Assembly: GCA_958299035.1 (NCBI GenBank)
Contig: CATQJL010000305.1
Coordinates: forward strand, 30,765,733 to 30,829,732
Reading direction: 5' to 3'
Source of the DNA: Cylicocyclus nassatus
Lineage: Eukaryota; Nematoda; Chromadorea; Rhabditida; Strongylidae
DNA: 64,000 nt
Made by a program: the position numbers and the translations under genes. Shown here piece after piece: positions 37,921-50,900 of this stretch. A model generated the notes under the pieces. That model searched no databases. It was not told the origin of the DNA and saw nothing but the letters and a program-made list of their open reading frames with translations. How positions within the stretch are numbered: position 1 is the stretch's first letter; each line of letters opens with the position of its first letter.

Positions 37921-40152
37921 GTACACAGTTTATGGGAACAGCTGCCCAATCGCATATATAAAGAACAAGTTAAGTTTATCAAATTTACCAAAACCACGTT
38001 ACCTGACATGCCACAAAACTATAAAAGCACACAGAAAGTAAAAAAAAACACTATACGAAAAGGCGTAAAATCTGCAGGCTATCTGGCATTGCGGACTTCG
38101 CATTTTTCAAAGATTACAGTAATCCTTACTGAACCAAGGCATTTTTAGCTGAAGCGCACTCCACCATGTCGTCGTTTAGCCTTTTCGTTCCTGTGTGGGA
38201 AAATAACTAGTCAAGAAAAAAGTGGCAAATTAGGATAGAAAGAAGCCAAATGTGATTTCTTGCCGTAACATTATCAAAAACTCTGACTTTCCCTTCATGA
38301 ACCTTTGTCGTCCACGCTATCAATAAACAAAGACTTATCCAGAAGTAAACACAGTTTTGACTTCGATGGCCCTCTCATTTCAACGTAGTGGACGTTTGAA
38401 TACCATTTTTCAGCACTTTAACTTAGGTTATCCATAGATTCGTAGTGTTTTCATTCTCTTCCTCAGTTTCCCTGAGAAGCGGGTTATTTGCTGCAACCTG
38501 CGTATACCATTGAAAAGAACTGATTGTGCTCTTCAAGTTGCTACTTAATCCACAGTTCTTTTGATTTTGAGCTTCCAAAAATGAATTCTCTAGGGACGAA
38601 AATTGGGGATTTCGGCAATTGCTGCTTTTCGAAAGGAAAGTTTTTTTCTGCACAGAGATACAACATGTCCTCCTTATGCCATTATGCACAGACAGAAAAT
38701 GGCTTAAAAAGAAGATGAACCATTTTTTCTTGGTCTTATAGTTCATCGCTAAGCGCATGAACGGCGTTGCAATCTTGAAAAACATCTTAGGTGGTGTGGG
38801 ATATACAGGGCTTATAAAATGCAGTGTCGATCGCATCAGCATCTCCACTCCAGCGCTGCATCCTGCGTCTCTTCCGCGAAATGCGCTCTAATCGCTTCCA
38901 AAAGATTGAGGCTCCGCCTTTCTCACGCTCGCACTGGGAAAGTGATTAGATGACATGTTAGCGGAAGAAACGCAGAGTCCGACGAGGGAGTGGAGATGCT
39001 GATGCACGGATACTTGATAAGCCCTATTACAAGAAGTTTTGAAAAAGTTTTTTTTAATAGATGCAAAGTATGAAAATTGTTGGAGCCGGAAACCCCATTA
39101 TTTGGGATCTTTTAATTCAGGTATAGGCATTGCACTTCAGCGTGACCTCCAGCTTATCTTGTTCATCTATTTATTTATTTATTGCTTGAGGCGTGTTGCA
39201 AAAATTTATTATTTATCGTTTATTTATATACACACACAAAGGTGCACTGACTAAAAAAAGAAAAAGAAAAGAAAGAGTGAACGTCGATATTGACCCCTTG
39301 CAAGATCCTTCAGGTCGTTTTCCTTCTTCGGAAGGTGAGAAAATTTCCCTGCCGAGATCCTTTTCCCTACCGAGACGCAGATGTTGACCGAATTTACCAA
39401 GGCTTGGCTGACCGACTTAACCGTAGGCGGACGAATCGTCAGGACTCTGGGCGAATGGGGGGGGGGGGGGAGGACTCAAGGCAGGGGACTCGCCAAGTTC
39501 AGGGCTCCTTAAACGGCTAGTCCATGCGAAGATACTGCTTTTGCGGTGCTGACGTACTTACAACACCATAAAAGAATACGAAAATCAAAAAACAAGCATT
39601 GCTGTTGATTCACAAGAAGATCTAAAGAGGGATGCAAAATAATAAAGTTAAGGTAATAAAGATCAAAGATGAAACATTAGTTTTCCATAAGGATACGTAA
39701 ATCAGTACACAACAAGAAGGCAAACAATACTACTCGATTCAGTTGGTTTCTGAGAAATCAAGATTTTACTAAGAAATGACGATACTGATTTAATCACAAA
39801 TTGGCGTGGAGTCATTTGCTGATAGCAGCGGGTCTGCAACCCCACTACCAAAGGTTCCGATAATTCTGCAAACATTTTAAAATGGCACCTAATCTGCAAA
39901 GATGCCATTGTGGTGGTAGCTACCTTATCCTTACATCAAATAAGATAGTAGAAAGTTTGAATTCGTGATAGCAGTTGTTTCTAAGTCTAGTTTGAATGCG
40001 GCAATCTAACTTTATCGGCCATAAGAGCAGACAAGATATTGCACAATCACATCAAGATCAAGGGAAATTGCACATACGTACTCTATACAAGAGCACATGA
40101 AACCTATAGAATTAAAAGCAAAAATAAAGCAATTAACACAAAATCATTGAGG
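37921..40152. other. Intergenic with a MITE and simple repeats
   Basis: It holds the MITE at 38806-39026, a (TTTA)n-like stretch near 39165-39225 and a G14 tract at 39457-39470. A minus-strand frame at 38423-38720 follows a CTGTGCAG acceptor and has a protein-like composition (SSLENSFLEAQNQKN, NPLLRETEEENENTT), but no partner exons were found. Confidence 0.45.
38806..39026. mobile_element. Foldback MITE with AGGGCTTATA ends
   Basis: The left end CAGGGCTTATAAAATGCAGT followed by GCATCAGCATCTCCACTCC is inverted at the right end (GGAGTGGAGATGCTGATGC ... TGATAAGCCCT). It is about 220 bp with no ORF and flanking TA, which fits a Tc1/mariner-like MITE. Confidence 0.65.
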
Positions 40153-41648
40153 TCACAGCTGTTGGGAGTTAGTAACATTTGTTCTATAGATTGTATCTCG
40201 AGGTAGGCAGCCACAGTACTGAAATAAACACATCTATAAATTATTGTATTTAGGACAGAGAATCTTACTAATGCGTCATCTCCCCGTCGTCCTGGTGCAC
40301 CGGGGCTTCCAACGGCTCCGCTTGCTCCACTCATTCCATTCATTCCTGGCATTCCTGGCATTCCAGGTTCACCAGGTTTGCCTACTAGCCCTGGTCGGCC
40401 TCTAAATCCGGGTGGTCCCTCAAGTCCGGGCTCCCCCAGAATACCCTGAAATACTCAGAAATCAAAGTTACATTTTATTTATTGAGTGCTTGTTTACCTT
40501 AATTCCTTGCCTCGGGATATATTTTACTCCATCAATTCCATTTGGTCCGGGTTTGCCAGCCTCTCCGTCGGGACCAGGCGGACCAACTGGACCCATATCG
40601 CCTGGGTATCCTCGCTGTCCGTTGTAACCTGGTCGGCCTGCTCTGCCTGGAGCTCCGCGAAGTCCTCGCTTTCCTACGGGTCCGGGCGGTCCCTGAGGTC
40701 CTGGCTCTCCGTGAGGGCAATGATAGCAGCCTTTTGAGATTTTCTGTAAGAATAATAGTTTAAACAGATAGGGAACCATTTGCAGTTAGTTTATTCTAGG
40801 AAAATTTGCATGATTAATTATTCAAAATAATTCAGTCATTTTACTATAGTTCTTGAAGTATTATAGCTTGGACTCAGAAGCTAAACCATACAATCCACTT
40901 TCTCAAAGTCATAAGTTACAGTAACCTCACCGGTGGCGGACTCGGATGCGCATCAAATCCATCATAACCATCTACACCATTGACCCCGTCCATACCATCA
41001 GGTCCCTCTTCTCCAGGTGGTCCTGGTGGTCCTTGTGGGCACGCTTGTCCGGCATAGCACACTGATGTCAAATACCACAGTATTTATAAACTACACATTT
41101 TCGAAAGGGGGGGGTCTAAGGCTGATCTTGAAATTTCTCAATTTCTCAAGCCAGATTGAAGCACAAGAATCATGCAAAAAATTTTGACATTTTTTACATG
41201 GTTGTTTTGATGATTCAGTTGTTGTGAAAACAAAATTTTTGCTAAGTTCTCGAATACCCATTGCTTGATTGTTCCAAACATTTTGTGACTCACTGCATCG
41301 TGAAAGAAGTATTGGTATCTGAGTAATCTTCTCTTGGTCTGGGAATACTGCTACGGCTTCTGTGACATCGAGCACCTCTTCCAGATCTCTTCTTGTTCTT
41401 CTTGTCAATTCCAGATTTTGATCCATACTGACCATGTCTCGCCAGAGATTGTCAGTCTCTTTCTGAAGTTTGAATTTTGTTTCTGACTAAAAAAGATTGG
41501 GTTTTTGAACCTTGATTAGATCCAGTTCAAAGGTCATTTCTCTTTCTAGTGTGCCTATATAGATACATAGCATTCCCGCTGTTGATAAGGTTATAGCTGT
41601 TGATGAGAGTATAGCTGCGACGGCGCAGATGAATGTGACAGGCATCAT
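40153..41648 (-). CDS. Nematode cuticle collagen
   Basis: Six minus-strand exons, 41511-41648, 41294-41486, 40931-41061, 40498-40743, 40269-40445 and 40153-40218, join in phase to 316 residues. The N-terminus has a hydrophobic signal-anchor ([19 protein letters not shown]). A polar pre-domain containing DNLWRDM and the basic motif TRRTRRD follows; that motif is a furin-type cleavage site as in homology box A of cuticle collagens. Then comes a Cys pair (RCMCYAGQAC) and Gly-X-Y blocks interrupted at Cys ([11 protein letters not shown]), as expected for trimer cross-links. The C-terminal domain is short and Cys-containing ([14 protein letters not shown]). It would be secreted by hypodermis and built into the cuticle. 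The exact ortholog (col, dpy, rol, sqt) cannot be named. The first intron donor (AAG|GTTC) is non-optimal but in phase. Confidence 0.92.
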
Positions 41649-42296
41649 CGGCGGTTCCTTTCCTAAAGGTTGGTTCGGTTACGGAGTACCCTCGAAAGAT
41701 TATGAATTCCGAGAAGAAGATCAAGATCGTGGTATCTATCAATCAGATCTTACAGGACACATTCTATATCAGAAGCTAGGAGAGCACTAACAAATGTTGA
41801 GCAGCAAAAATGTCTTATTGTTAGAATAGTTTTAGGTGAAAGTATGTTTTCGAAAGGAGTGAAACACATGATGTGAGGCCGAAGATGTCGTGAATCCATT
41901 AGGCACTGTGCGGAGGCCACCTACGGCTAATTAAGTGACTTAAAGTTCGATACCTGGAATGCGGAACTGAAAAATACAAAGTACTCAATATGGCCATTGC
42001 CCATTGCAAAGTAACTTGATCGAATGAATTTTGCGGGCAAATATTTTCAGTGGTTAAATAAACTATAGCTAGATACATTCGAACTGGAATTTCGGCCTTT
42101 TGCGGCATATAAAGGAAGTAACGAGGACTACTAGAGGTCTGTAAACAAAAAAAGCTTTCCATGACTAAATTGCTCGATCCTCATCTCTTTTAGAGTTTTG
42201 TAATGATACCGCAGTACTCTACTTAGACAGAGCTCAGAAATATCTTCATCGTACTTCTTAATAAATAATCAAGGAGAACTTGCATCATCACATATA

Positions 42297-42462
42297 GGCT
42301 GCTGCATGACGAAGGCGCAATACCTTTGTGCGCGAACGCGGCTTTCTTAGCCGCAGAGCGCGTGAGGCGCAGAATTTACAATGGTGAAGATACGCGCGCG
42401 TCACGTTTGCGCCCGCTCAATTAATGCCGATTCTGCGCCTTCGTCGTGCAACGGCCTTTACC
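42297..42462. mobile_element. Short GC-rich foldback MITE
   Basis: GCATGACGAAGGCGCA near the left end is inverted at the right end as TGCGCCTTCGTCGTGC, about 165 bp in all. The interior is rich in GCGCG, unlike the AT-rich surroundings. Confidence 0.6.
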
Positions 42463-44689
42463 TTTGCTTTGCAATGACAGATTAATCTACACAATTATTT
42501 TTGGCCATGAACAACACCTGCAACTATGTTAACTAACCATAGAAGACTGACTCTCAAGTTCTTAGAGGAAATATTACAGGGCCTTATAGGATTTTTAAAG
42601 GTTTTCTTGTCTTAAATGCTCAATTTTTGACCTACTTTTCGTTTTATTGTGGTTTCCATACTTAGAAACTAACTCAACAAGAGATAAGTTCCTTGCAGTT
42701 TGTCCAGTTTTTATAAGGGGAATACAATTAACACAGCTTTTCCCACCTCCTTTTGGAATGCTGATTTCGAAAAGGAAACCATGTTTCTGGAAGACTTTGT
42801 ACATTTTTAGAGCACTATTTTCTAGCTTATAAATGCTTACTTTTTTATAGAAGTGAATCGTTTTTTTTTGAAATGTTGTTTTGGAAAAATGAGAATCATT
42901 TAAAATTTGAATAAAAATCACTATTGCTTTCACTTCATCGAGAAGAGGTGGAGAGTTCCTAGAAGGGCACAGTTGCGAGAAGTTGTGAGAAAAAAGACAT
43001 ATCAGAAGAAGGCTCAGATATTTTTCGGATCAAAAATGTAAACTTGCATGGTCGTGGTTGTCCTTCAACGCTATAAAAACCTTAATCGCGAAACAACCGC
43101 AGAAGTTTCGCTGATACAAAGAGATCAGACTTAGAACATTTAATAGTACGAAAACGGAGAGCTCCTTCTTTTTTTCAACGGTAAAAAATTAAAATGCTTT
43201 AAAGCACAATTTTCTGCTTCCTCAGAGAAACCGAAAAATGGTACCTGCGAACTTTTTGCAGTATCTTTAAGCAAAGAATTTTTTCCTCTATTTATTTAGT
43301 GGCCCCTTCAGCGAACACAGTAAAAAAATGGCGCCACAATGGAACTGAAGCACTTGGGGCTAGAACTCTTCGATGTAGTCGTCTTGCAGTGTACTACTGC
43401 TTACTTTGGAATTCCGTGATTATTCTTGAAAAATTGAAAAAATGTTCAAACAAGATAAGAAGAAGTTATGTAAACCTGCTAGTCTTCGCTAAGAAAAGAA
43501 GAGAATGTTACCTAGTCTAAAGGTTCTCCATACTTTTGCTCGCTTATAACCTATTTGACTACGCGGTGAATCTATTTCTTTTCTTATACTACCGAAGTCT
43601 TCAATAATTTGAGATAGCTGATTGCACAAAATTCACAGTTCACTTCATTGATTGCTGAATTGACAGCAACTTAATATATCGCCAAACTCTGCAGATCCAA
43701 AGCCATAAGAACTTTGACTTAACAATGAGGTCATTACGTTTTGATTTAGGAGGATGAGGCAAAGCAAAAATCTTACCGGATTGTTTCAATGGTCATCCAT
43801 GCAAAATTTCAATTCCCATCAAGAGGCTAGAGAAATTCGGGTTCACTTAGACCTCATCGAAATTACTATTGCACTGGAGTGTAGGTCAATTGATAAAATG
43901 AATTTTGCTGAATATAATATCGAGTTTATATTGAGTGGAGAAAGAAAAGAGCGAGAATTTTCACTCGTCGAAAAGCAGCTATTTTGAGACAAAATTTTAG
44001 AAGATTTTGGCTCTGAAAGTCCTTTTGCTTCTAGATAATACGAAACAAGTAGCAAGGAAAAGAAGAAATGATAGACGTTGCCTTCACCTAAATCTTCAAG
44101 TTGTTCGTCATTTATATGTTCTTCAAAAAGGATATGGGTCAACGTATCGTGAACTCTTGCAAAGTGCTATGAAACATACGGATACGCTCGTAAAAAACTG
44201 TCGAGAGCTTTTTTGATACGCGTTTTATGTGCAAAGTCAGACCGCGACAGCGAATGACCACTAAAAGTGTAAAACGAACATGTTTTAGAAGTTTTTATTG
44301 CCTATTCAAGATCGGTTACGGTGTGGAAAACGATAAAGTCAAATTTCGCGCCCAAAAACGCTCTCCTCCTGGTCCTGGCACGATGAAGGTGGGCGAAAAA
44401 TGAAACTGGGCGGGAATTCAGATTGTTATTTGCGTCTTGCACATAATTTAGCTTCCCGCATGTATTCTTTCGTAAATGTTGTTCTGTACAAGTCACACAT
44501 ATTATTGTACAATTTTATTACTCTTTATAGCTTTTACATTATTCACAGGTATAACAAAGCGTTATTATTATTATTACACTTATCACGACGATAGCAATAG
44601 TAAAAATAGACGACAATATCCACAAAAAGCCAAATTTCTTCCAAAGAAGAAATAAGAATGGCTTGCCTTACTGGGAGCTATCCGAGCTT

Positions 44690-44840
44690 TTTGACTGCGT
44701 TCATAGTTGCTCGCGTGCCGTCACAGGGTGCCGCGATAACACCGCGCGTTGCGTGCTGCGTTGCGGCGTCTTCCGCTGCTGGCACGCAAGCAACTATAGG
44801 CACAGCCTTTGCTATAGACCCTGTTGGTCAAAAAATAGCA
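44690..44840. mobile_element. Short GC-rich foldback MITE
   Basis: CATAGTTGCTCGCGTGCC on the left is inverted as GGCACGCAAGCAACTATAG on the right, with further matching outside (CTTTTTGAC/GGTCAAAAA and CAGGGT/ACCCTG). The open plus frame across it is a by-product of its GC content. Confidence 0.6.
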
Positions 44841-44956
44841 CAAATTGTTGCAGAAGCACTTTTCTAGCAAGGGACAATTCTACAAGGCTAGAACAGGAAA
44901 AATGACGCCACTCAAGCAATACTTCAAAAATTAAAAAAAAATTGACAAGAATCACA

Positions 44957-47900
44957 TTAGGCAATAGATGCAAGTCGACGTCGTTCAACAATTCGCATCA
45001 GTTCGAGGAAGGCCTAAAAGAGAATCATTTGTGGAAAAAGTTTGGAACTCCTCCAAAGAGAACTTCGAGTTTTTTTTTCAAATATTTCAAAATGTCCAAA
45101 AACTCACCTCGTTGACGCAATCGTTGTTTCTTGCCGAAATCTCAAGGAAAGGGCAGCCAATGTGTCTGGCGAGAGTTTGACCCTCATAAGCGGTGACACG
45201 TCGTTTTCTGTGCAGATCCGATTTTGAACCAGTAAGGACGATGGGAATCTGAAGATGAATTCATTAATTAAGCGAACATATTCCAAATAAGAGTGCGCAA
45301 ATTTTTTTCGAACGTTTGTGAAAATGATTATGGCATAAGACGAAAATTTGATAATGGCGTGTATAGATTCCGATCGGGCGCAAGTTTTGATTTTTTTGGA
45401 AAAAATTTCTGATAAGTTGTTGGGTAGCCAGTCAAATCTAAACTTTTCAGTCATCGACGGTTTGTTGAATGTGAGGGAAATTCGTTCGTATTGATTATTA
45501 AGGTAACAAATTAAGTGGCTCCGGCTTAATAAGGTCCAAATTTTTGTAAAAAATCAGTAGTTTGGACATTAACTGATTCCAAATTTGCTCTATTCTTTAT
45601 GTCTCTACCGTAATACTCTATTGCTTCTAATTTTCTTTGCTTGAAAGTTAGCAAAATTAGAAATACATTATATGATGAAAGCAAGTGATATCAAATTGAG
45701 AAGCAGCAAATAAAGCTGTAAAATTTCTGTCGGGACTGTGAGGCGCTTACCTTTCCACCTCTGATTTGTTCAATCAAAGTGTAGATATCCGCAGCTTCGT
45801 AGAAGGACTCGCGGTCAGTTATCGAATACATTATGACAAAGCCTTGGGAAGTTCGCATGCAATCGTCGCTGTTCTAAATAAGCTAGAATATAGAACGGTT
45901 GAATTGTACAGTTCGAAAATATTGTAAAAAGGTATGCAGTAACATATGTAAATTAATCTGAGATTGCACATCGATCGCGGCAGCTCACGACTGCTCAATA
46001 GTAAGAAGTTAATAACAACCGTTTTAGTATAATACATTCTATCAAAAAGCGGTTAATCAACAGTGTTTTATGTACCCTTTGATTCAACTGGCTTGCGGCT
46101 GGAAAGCGGGGTTCGTGACCTAATCAAGGCTAGGTAATGATCAGAGAGCACGCGCCCGGGAGAGACGCAGACTGCGTCGCGGACGCGAGCGGCCTTAAGT
46201 AGGTCACAAGGCCTCGCCTTCCAGCCGCCGAGCCGACTGAATTAAAGGTTCTCTATACAGGTTTGACGGAAAAAAATTAGGAGCACTTTCTGCTTTTGAT
46301 AGGATTTAAATACAAAAGTCGTGAGATACAGTGCGTATCGTGCAATACACTGAATTATATCTAAGTTGCCTATTTTCTTGAAGCTCACATTAGAATCGAC
46401 AATGTCAATCATGAAGGTATTGGTAAGACTAGGTTCTGCACGTTTGCCAAGGATGTCACTGAAGAGGATGTCATTCCCATATTGTACACGGATCTGGAAT
46501 TTTGAAAATGAATTCAGCGCTAAAATGGAGATCTAGCCAAGGGAAATCCATCCATCAGGCAACTTACCAAGCTTGTTTTGCCCACTCCTGATGCTCCTAC
46601 TACTCCGATCTTGCATTCTCTAATACGACGACAATTATCTTCTTCAAAAGACATGCTAAAAAGAATATTTTTTTAAAAAGTTCGTTGGTTTCAGAGGTCA
46701 GCCTTAGCATTGAAAAATCTGCAAATCCACTTACCTATCGTCATCCGTTTCTCTATAGGCTGGATTCTCATGCTCTGTCATTTTCTCCACTTTGAGGGTT
46801 TTTAGAAAATTGGCTAGCTCAAGGTTAGGCACTGGAGGGGTCTAAAATAATCACGACATAAATAGAATTTTGCAAAAATATAAATTTCATTGGCTGAAAG
46901 TTTACCGTTCTCGCTCGCTCCCCGCACACAATACATTGTGGAGATTTGTAAATGACGCCCGTGGATCGCACAGAACTCACGGACCTGACGAAGCAATTTT
47001 TAAGATTTTGCAAATATTTGCATAAGGTTCGCAAAAGAATCAAACAGAAAGGTTTTCAAGAATACTCACTGCGAACTATTTTTTCTTTCGAGTCGCGAAT
47101 AGCTGACACTACTGAGTCCCATTCGAATTCTCGTACGTCGAGGTGCTGTGTTTACTCCGGAAGATTCCAGAAGTGATGTGCAGCATTTCGAGCACAGTGA
47201 ATGTCCGCAGTACAGAGTGACGGGCTGAAATGAAAGAATTTACTTCACAGATTTTTTATATGTTTTGTCTGTGTATGGAGTCCATATTTCATGAGCTTTT
47301 CAGCCATTTCGATTGTGCAATACTCTTGTTTATAAAACAAAGTCTTTACTCTCCATTTTCTATCTCTGAAAGTTCTGTAAAGTTGAATAATTACTAGATA
47401 TGTTCAAATTTTTCGTGAAGAAGCGGACAGAAATGCACTTCGCTAGTTTTTTCAAAAGCATCTCAAATAAACTTATTATTCTGCAATTACGAGATTAGAA
47501 AGGCGTGAATTCACTGCTTAGCCAGTTATCATAAAATTCATAATCATTTTTATTATTCACAGATAGGACCTACTTGCATAAGTTTACAGCTTGCTCGAAC
47601 CGGAATATGTCGTATGAGGAAGGCAATTTTACAAGGTTTTTGCAGCTCAAAAAACTATCTAAGCACTAGGGATTTTTATCATGCACAGTTCTGCTAAATT
47701 TGTGATCAAAATTGAAGAACATTAAGCATCTTGTGAATATCAATGTCACTTCAACTCACAAACAGTTTTAACGAATATTAATCTGCTAAGTTTGGAGAAT
47801 GTTTTATTCGAAAATTTTCCCGTCCATTAAAGGGCCTAATATGCAATCTGCTCTTTGAAATTGCTGTTTCTGGGCTATGGAAACATTTTCAAAGATAAAT

Positions 47901-50900
47901 CAAAATGCAAATCTCTGAGAAAAGGGAAAGATGAACTCGGCTGTGTGTCAAGGTAAGGCATACAGATTTTATGTTTGCATTTTTTTCATGTACTCTTGTA
48001 AATAAAGAAAAACTTTTAACGCACATGATAAACAGTCAAAAATCCATAATAAGAAGCGTAACAAGGAGATTCAATTAAAGCATGAATCACGAGCAAAACG
48101 TATATTAATAGTTATATGTTCTGCCAAATCTTTCTCACTTTCATTTTTGATCAATGCTCGACACGAGGTGCCTTTCCGAAAATGCAAAAAACGAAGTCGC
48201 CCTTGACTTTCCCAGAATTTTACGAAGCCTCCTTTAACTCTAAACCATAATCCTAAAAAATCTCCAAAAAACGAAACGTCAACCAAAAAAACGTCGCAAT
48301 TTTTGTGTCTTTTTGGCCTTTGCCCCCTTTACTTTTTGTCGCAAACACGATAATCAACTTGCTTATAAGACACCTGTGCCGAGCCCTGTTTTTGAATTCC
48401 GTTTGTATCATACGGGCACTAAGCTGAATAGCTTCAAATCCGTTATGATATTCATAAAGTATGACCCTAAAATTCACATAAGGCTTCGAAAATCCTTCAA
48501 TTGAGAGTCAACTGCTTGTGTACAGTGTATAGTTCTCAAAATTTCCCAGCAAAAGGCCCACTGCCCCTCCCCCCCCCCCCCCACCCCGAAAAGTGCTCAT
48601 GCCCCTGCCCGCATGCCAACCATTTTTGGCTGACACCTCGTTCTTCAAAAGCTAGTTCCCATTCCCAAAACGTCGGGCACAAAACGGAGACGTCGCAGCC
48701 GATTACCATATCAAGGCGACGGTACTCGACACACGTCGTGCTCTTCAAAGAACCCTCACAATGCCCCCTTGTGAGCGACAAAGTGCGGCTAAATCCCCAG
48801 CTCAAGTACATGCAAATCAGGGTCAGCGACATGACATCGATGGACGGGATGGATGGATGGACAAGCATGGATTTGCGTGGAAGAATGCATGGCTGCATTC
48901 ATAAATCGTACTGTTGATGAGATAGGAGCTGTGCTAATTGCTTATGCTAAGGAGCCAGCTGCCTGGCCAGGGAAGTCAATTAGCATTTAGTAAGCGCAAT
49001 TAAGAAAACATAGAATTATGTGATGAGCCAGGAAACGTGGTTAAGAAACCACTTAGTGGATAGCTATATCGTTAATGGTTTGGATAAAGAGAGGAAGTGA
49101 TCAAAAACACGCTATTTTTAAAAGTTCGGGTTAGACGCGCAATTACGAAAAAATGGGGAGAAATTTTTAAGATGTCATACTCAAAAAGTTTTCGATGGTA
49201 AATGTAAGATATACGAGTATTAAACTAGCCTTTTATTTCCTAAAAATTCAACAAAGTCCTTATCTGGTGCGCTTATTTTTGACCATTTGAAATTTTTAAC
49301 TTTTATAGTGTTCATTCTTTTATTCAACTACACGTTCAATTATATACTCTTACAATTAGTCAATCACACCTCACACAACTTATAATCGCTTAGTATCTGG
49401 TGGTTGACATGGTGTACTTGCGGTGCCCACAACATTTGCGCGCGAACAAGTTGCCATTATTCTAATGCCGAAAAATTGCGCACAAAAATGCACAGAGCAC
49501 ACATCTTTAACTCATCTCGCCCCATGGCCATTTCTCACGCCAAAATGTTGTAGACACCGCAGGGATTCGATAAAGAGCTAGATCTACTAACTTGTACTTC
49601 ATATTCATTCAATACTGAGTCATACATCTTGCCAAATCTATTCTGCTTATTATTCACTTTCTCCCTAGTTCGCTAATGCATTCAGACAACCTTATCTAAA
49701 ACCTTTTGATGACAATTGTTTATGATGCTTGATTCATCATTCGGTCATTGACCCTCCCAACCGATATTGCTTAAATCATATTACGTAAAACAAATCGCAA
49801 CCGCATTTCATAAGTTTGGAAAAATCCCTTATCTATTGTATTCGGTTGCAAAGAAAAGGATGTCGTTTTTATTGGAAAAGAGGAGTACGAAAAACTTGTG
49901 CGGCAAAACATTCAGTAGAGCAAGGGGAACGTACAAGATGATCTTTGAATAGTGGTAGTAGTCGTGATCTAATCAAAGTTGGAGCTAAATCATAAGAGCA
50001 ACTCCTGATGCCAAGTTCGGATTTAAGAATCCTACGATCCTCTAATTTGCTCCTGCATTTAACAGACACATGCACTTATCCACAGATACATTTGCTATAC
50101 TTTTTCATGCTTTGAAATCAAGGAAAATTGAAAAACTGAAGAAGACAAACTGCGCCTTCAGTAGTCCGGCTCCTTCCATATAAACCATGTATACTTCAAA
50201 CTTTCGGAACTTTAATTCTAAAACTTTGGCCTTGGATATGACTTACTTCACAGGAAATATCAACTTGGCCAAAGAAACCAGAAAACGACATTCTTTTCTT
50301 CCCAACCTAACACCTCCCTTTCTTGAATTTCTCCCGCATGATAAACCACATTCATGTTATTCACTGAAAATCACAAAGAAATCGATCCTCAAAATGTGTT
50401 TTGGTTGAATTATTCCTTTGACATTTGCCGTGCCCAAGTTATTAGGAGCAAATTTGGGTCCTATTAGTTTATCGAAAAATTTCTATAGGTCAAATATGCT
50501 CCAAAAATTTGACATTTCAACTTGACATTTTAACTACGTAAAGCGATGTTTTCTCAAACCATAAATTCTCAAATCCAGTAATTATCAATCAAAATACTCT
50601 TCTTGGTACTCTTACTATTTTCCCATCCACTACCATTTTACGATCTCACACAAAGTTCTCCGGTAGCGCAACAACCTTGGTTGCGCACTCACTCACGCCA
50701 ATCTCGGATGTCGCTTACGCAACTAGGGTTGCTAATTGGTATGAATCAAACACATGAACAAAAGAATATTGGATTATAGGTTAAGCACTACTTGAATCAG
50801 GGAAAAAAGTCGAAGGAAAGGTGGGGGGGGGGACAGAGAGGCAGAGACGCTTGACGAAATTTCAGCTTAAAAAAATCATGAGAAAGTCTTCGAAAATGTC

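Larger units (their letters stand above)
41649..44956. other. Intergenic between collagen and RING/Ras-like gene
   Basis: It contains MITE-like inverted repeats at 42297-42462 and 44690-44840. Open frames at 42595-42933 (minus) and 43754-44216 (plus) have some protein-like composition (e.g. YGSTYRELLQSAMKHTDTL at about 44137), but no splice partners or family features. Confidence 0.45.

Noticed and set aside
38423..38848. 141-codon minus-strand frame
   Set aside because: The upstream part lies in or next to a MITE. The downstream part (SSLENSFLEAQNQKN) follows an acceptor but has no partner exons, so it is mentioned only as a possibility.
42595..42933. 112-codon minus-strand frame
   Set aside because: No recognisable domain, no neighbouring exons and AT-rich codons.
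43754..44216. Adjacent plus-strand frames with protein-like composition
   Set aside because: The opposite strand is equally plausible (FEEHINDEQLEDL), there are no consistent splice sites, and no family is recognised.
48501..48917. 138-codon frame with a Pro run
   Set aside because: It is produced by a C14 tract and GC-rich sequence inside the first intron of the RING/Ras-like gene, with no domain or splice support.
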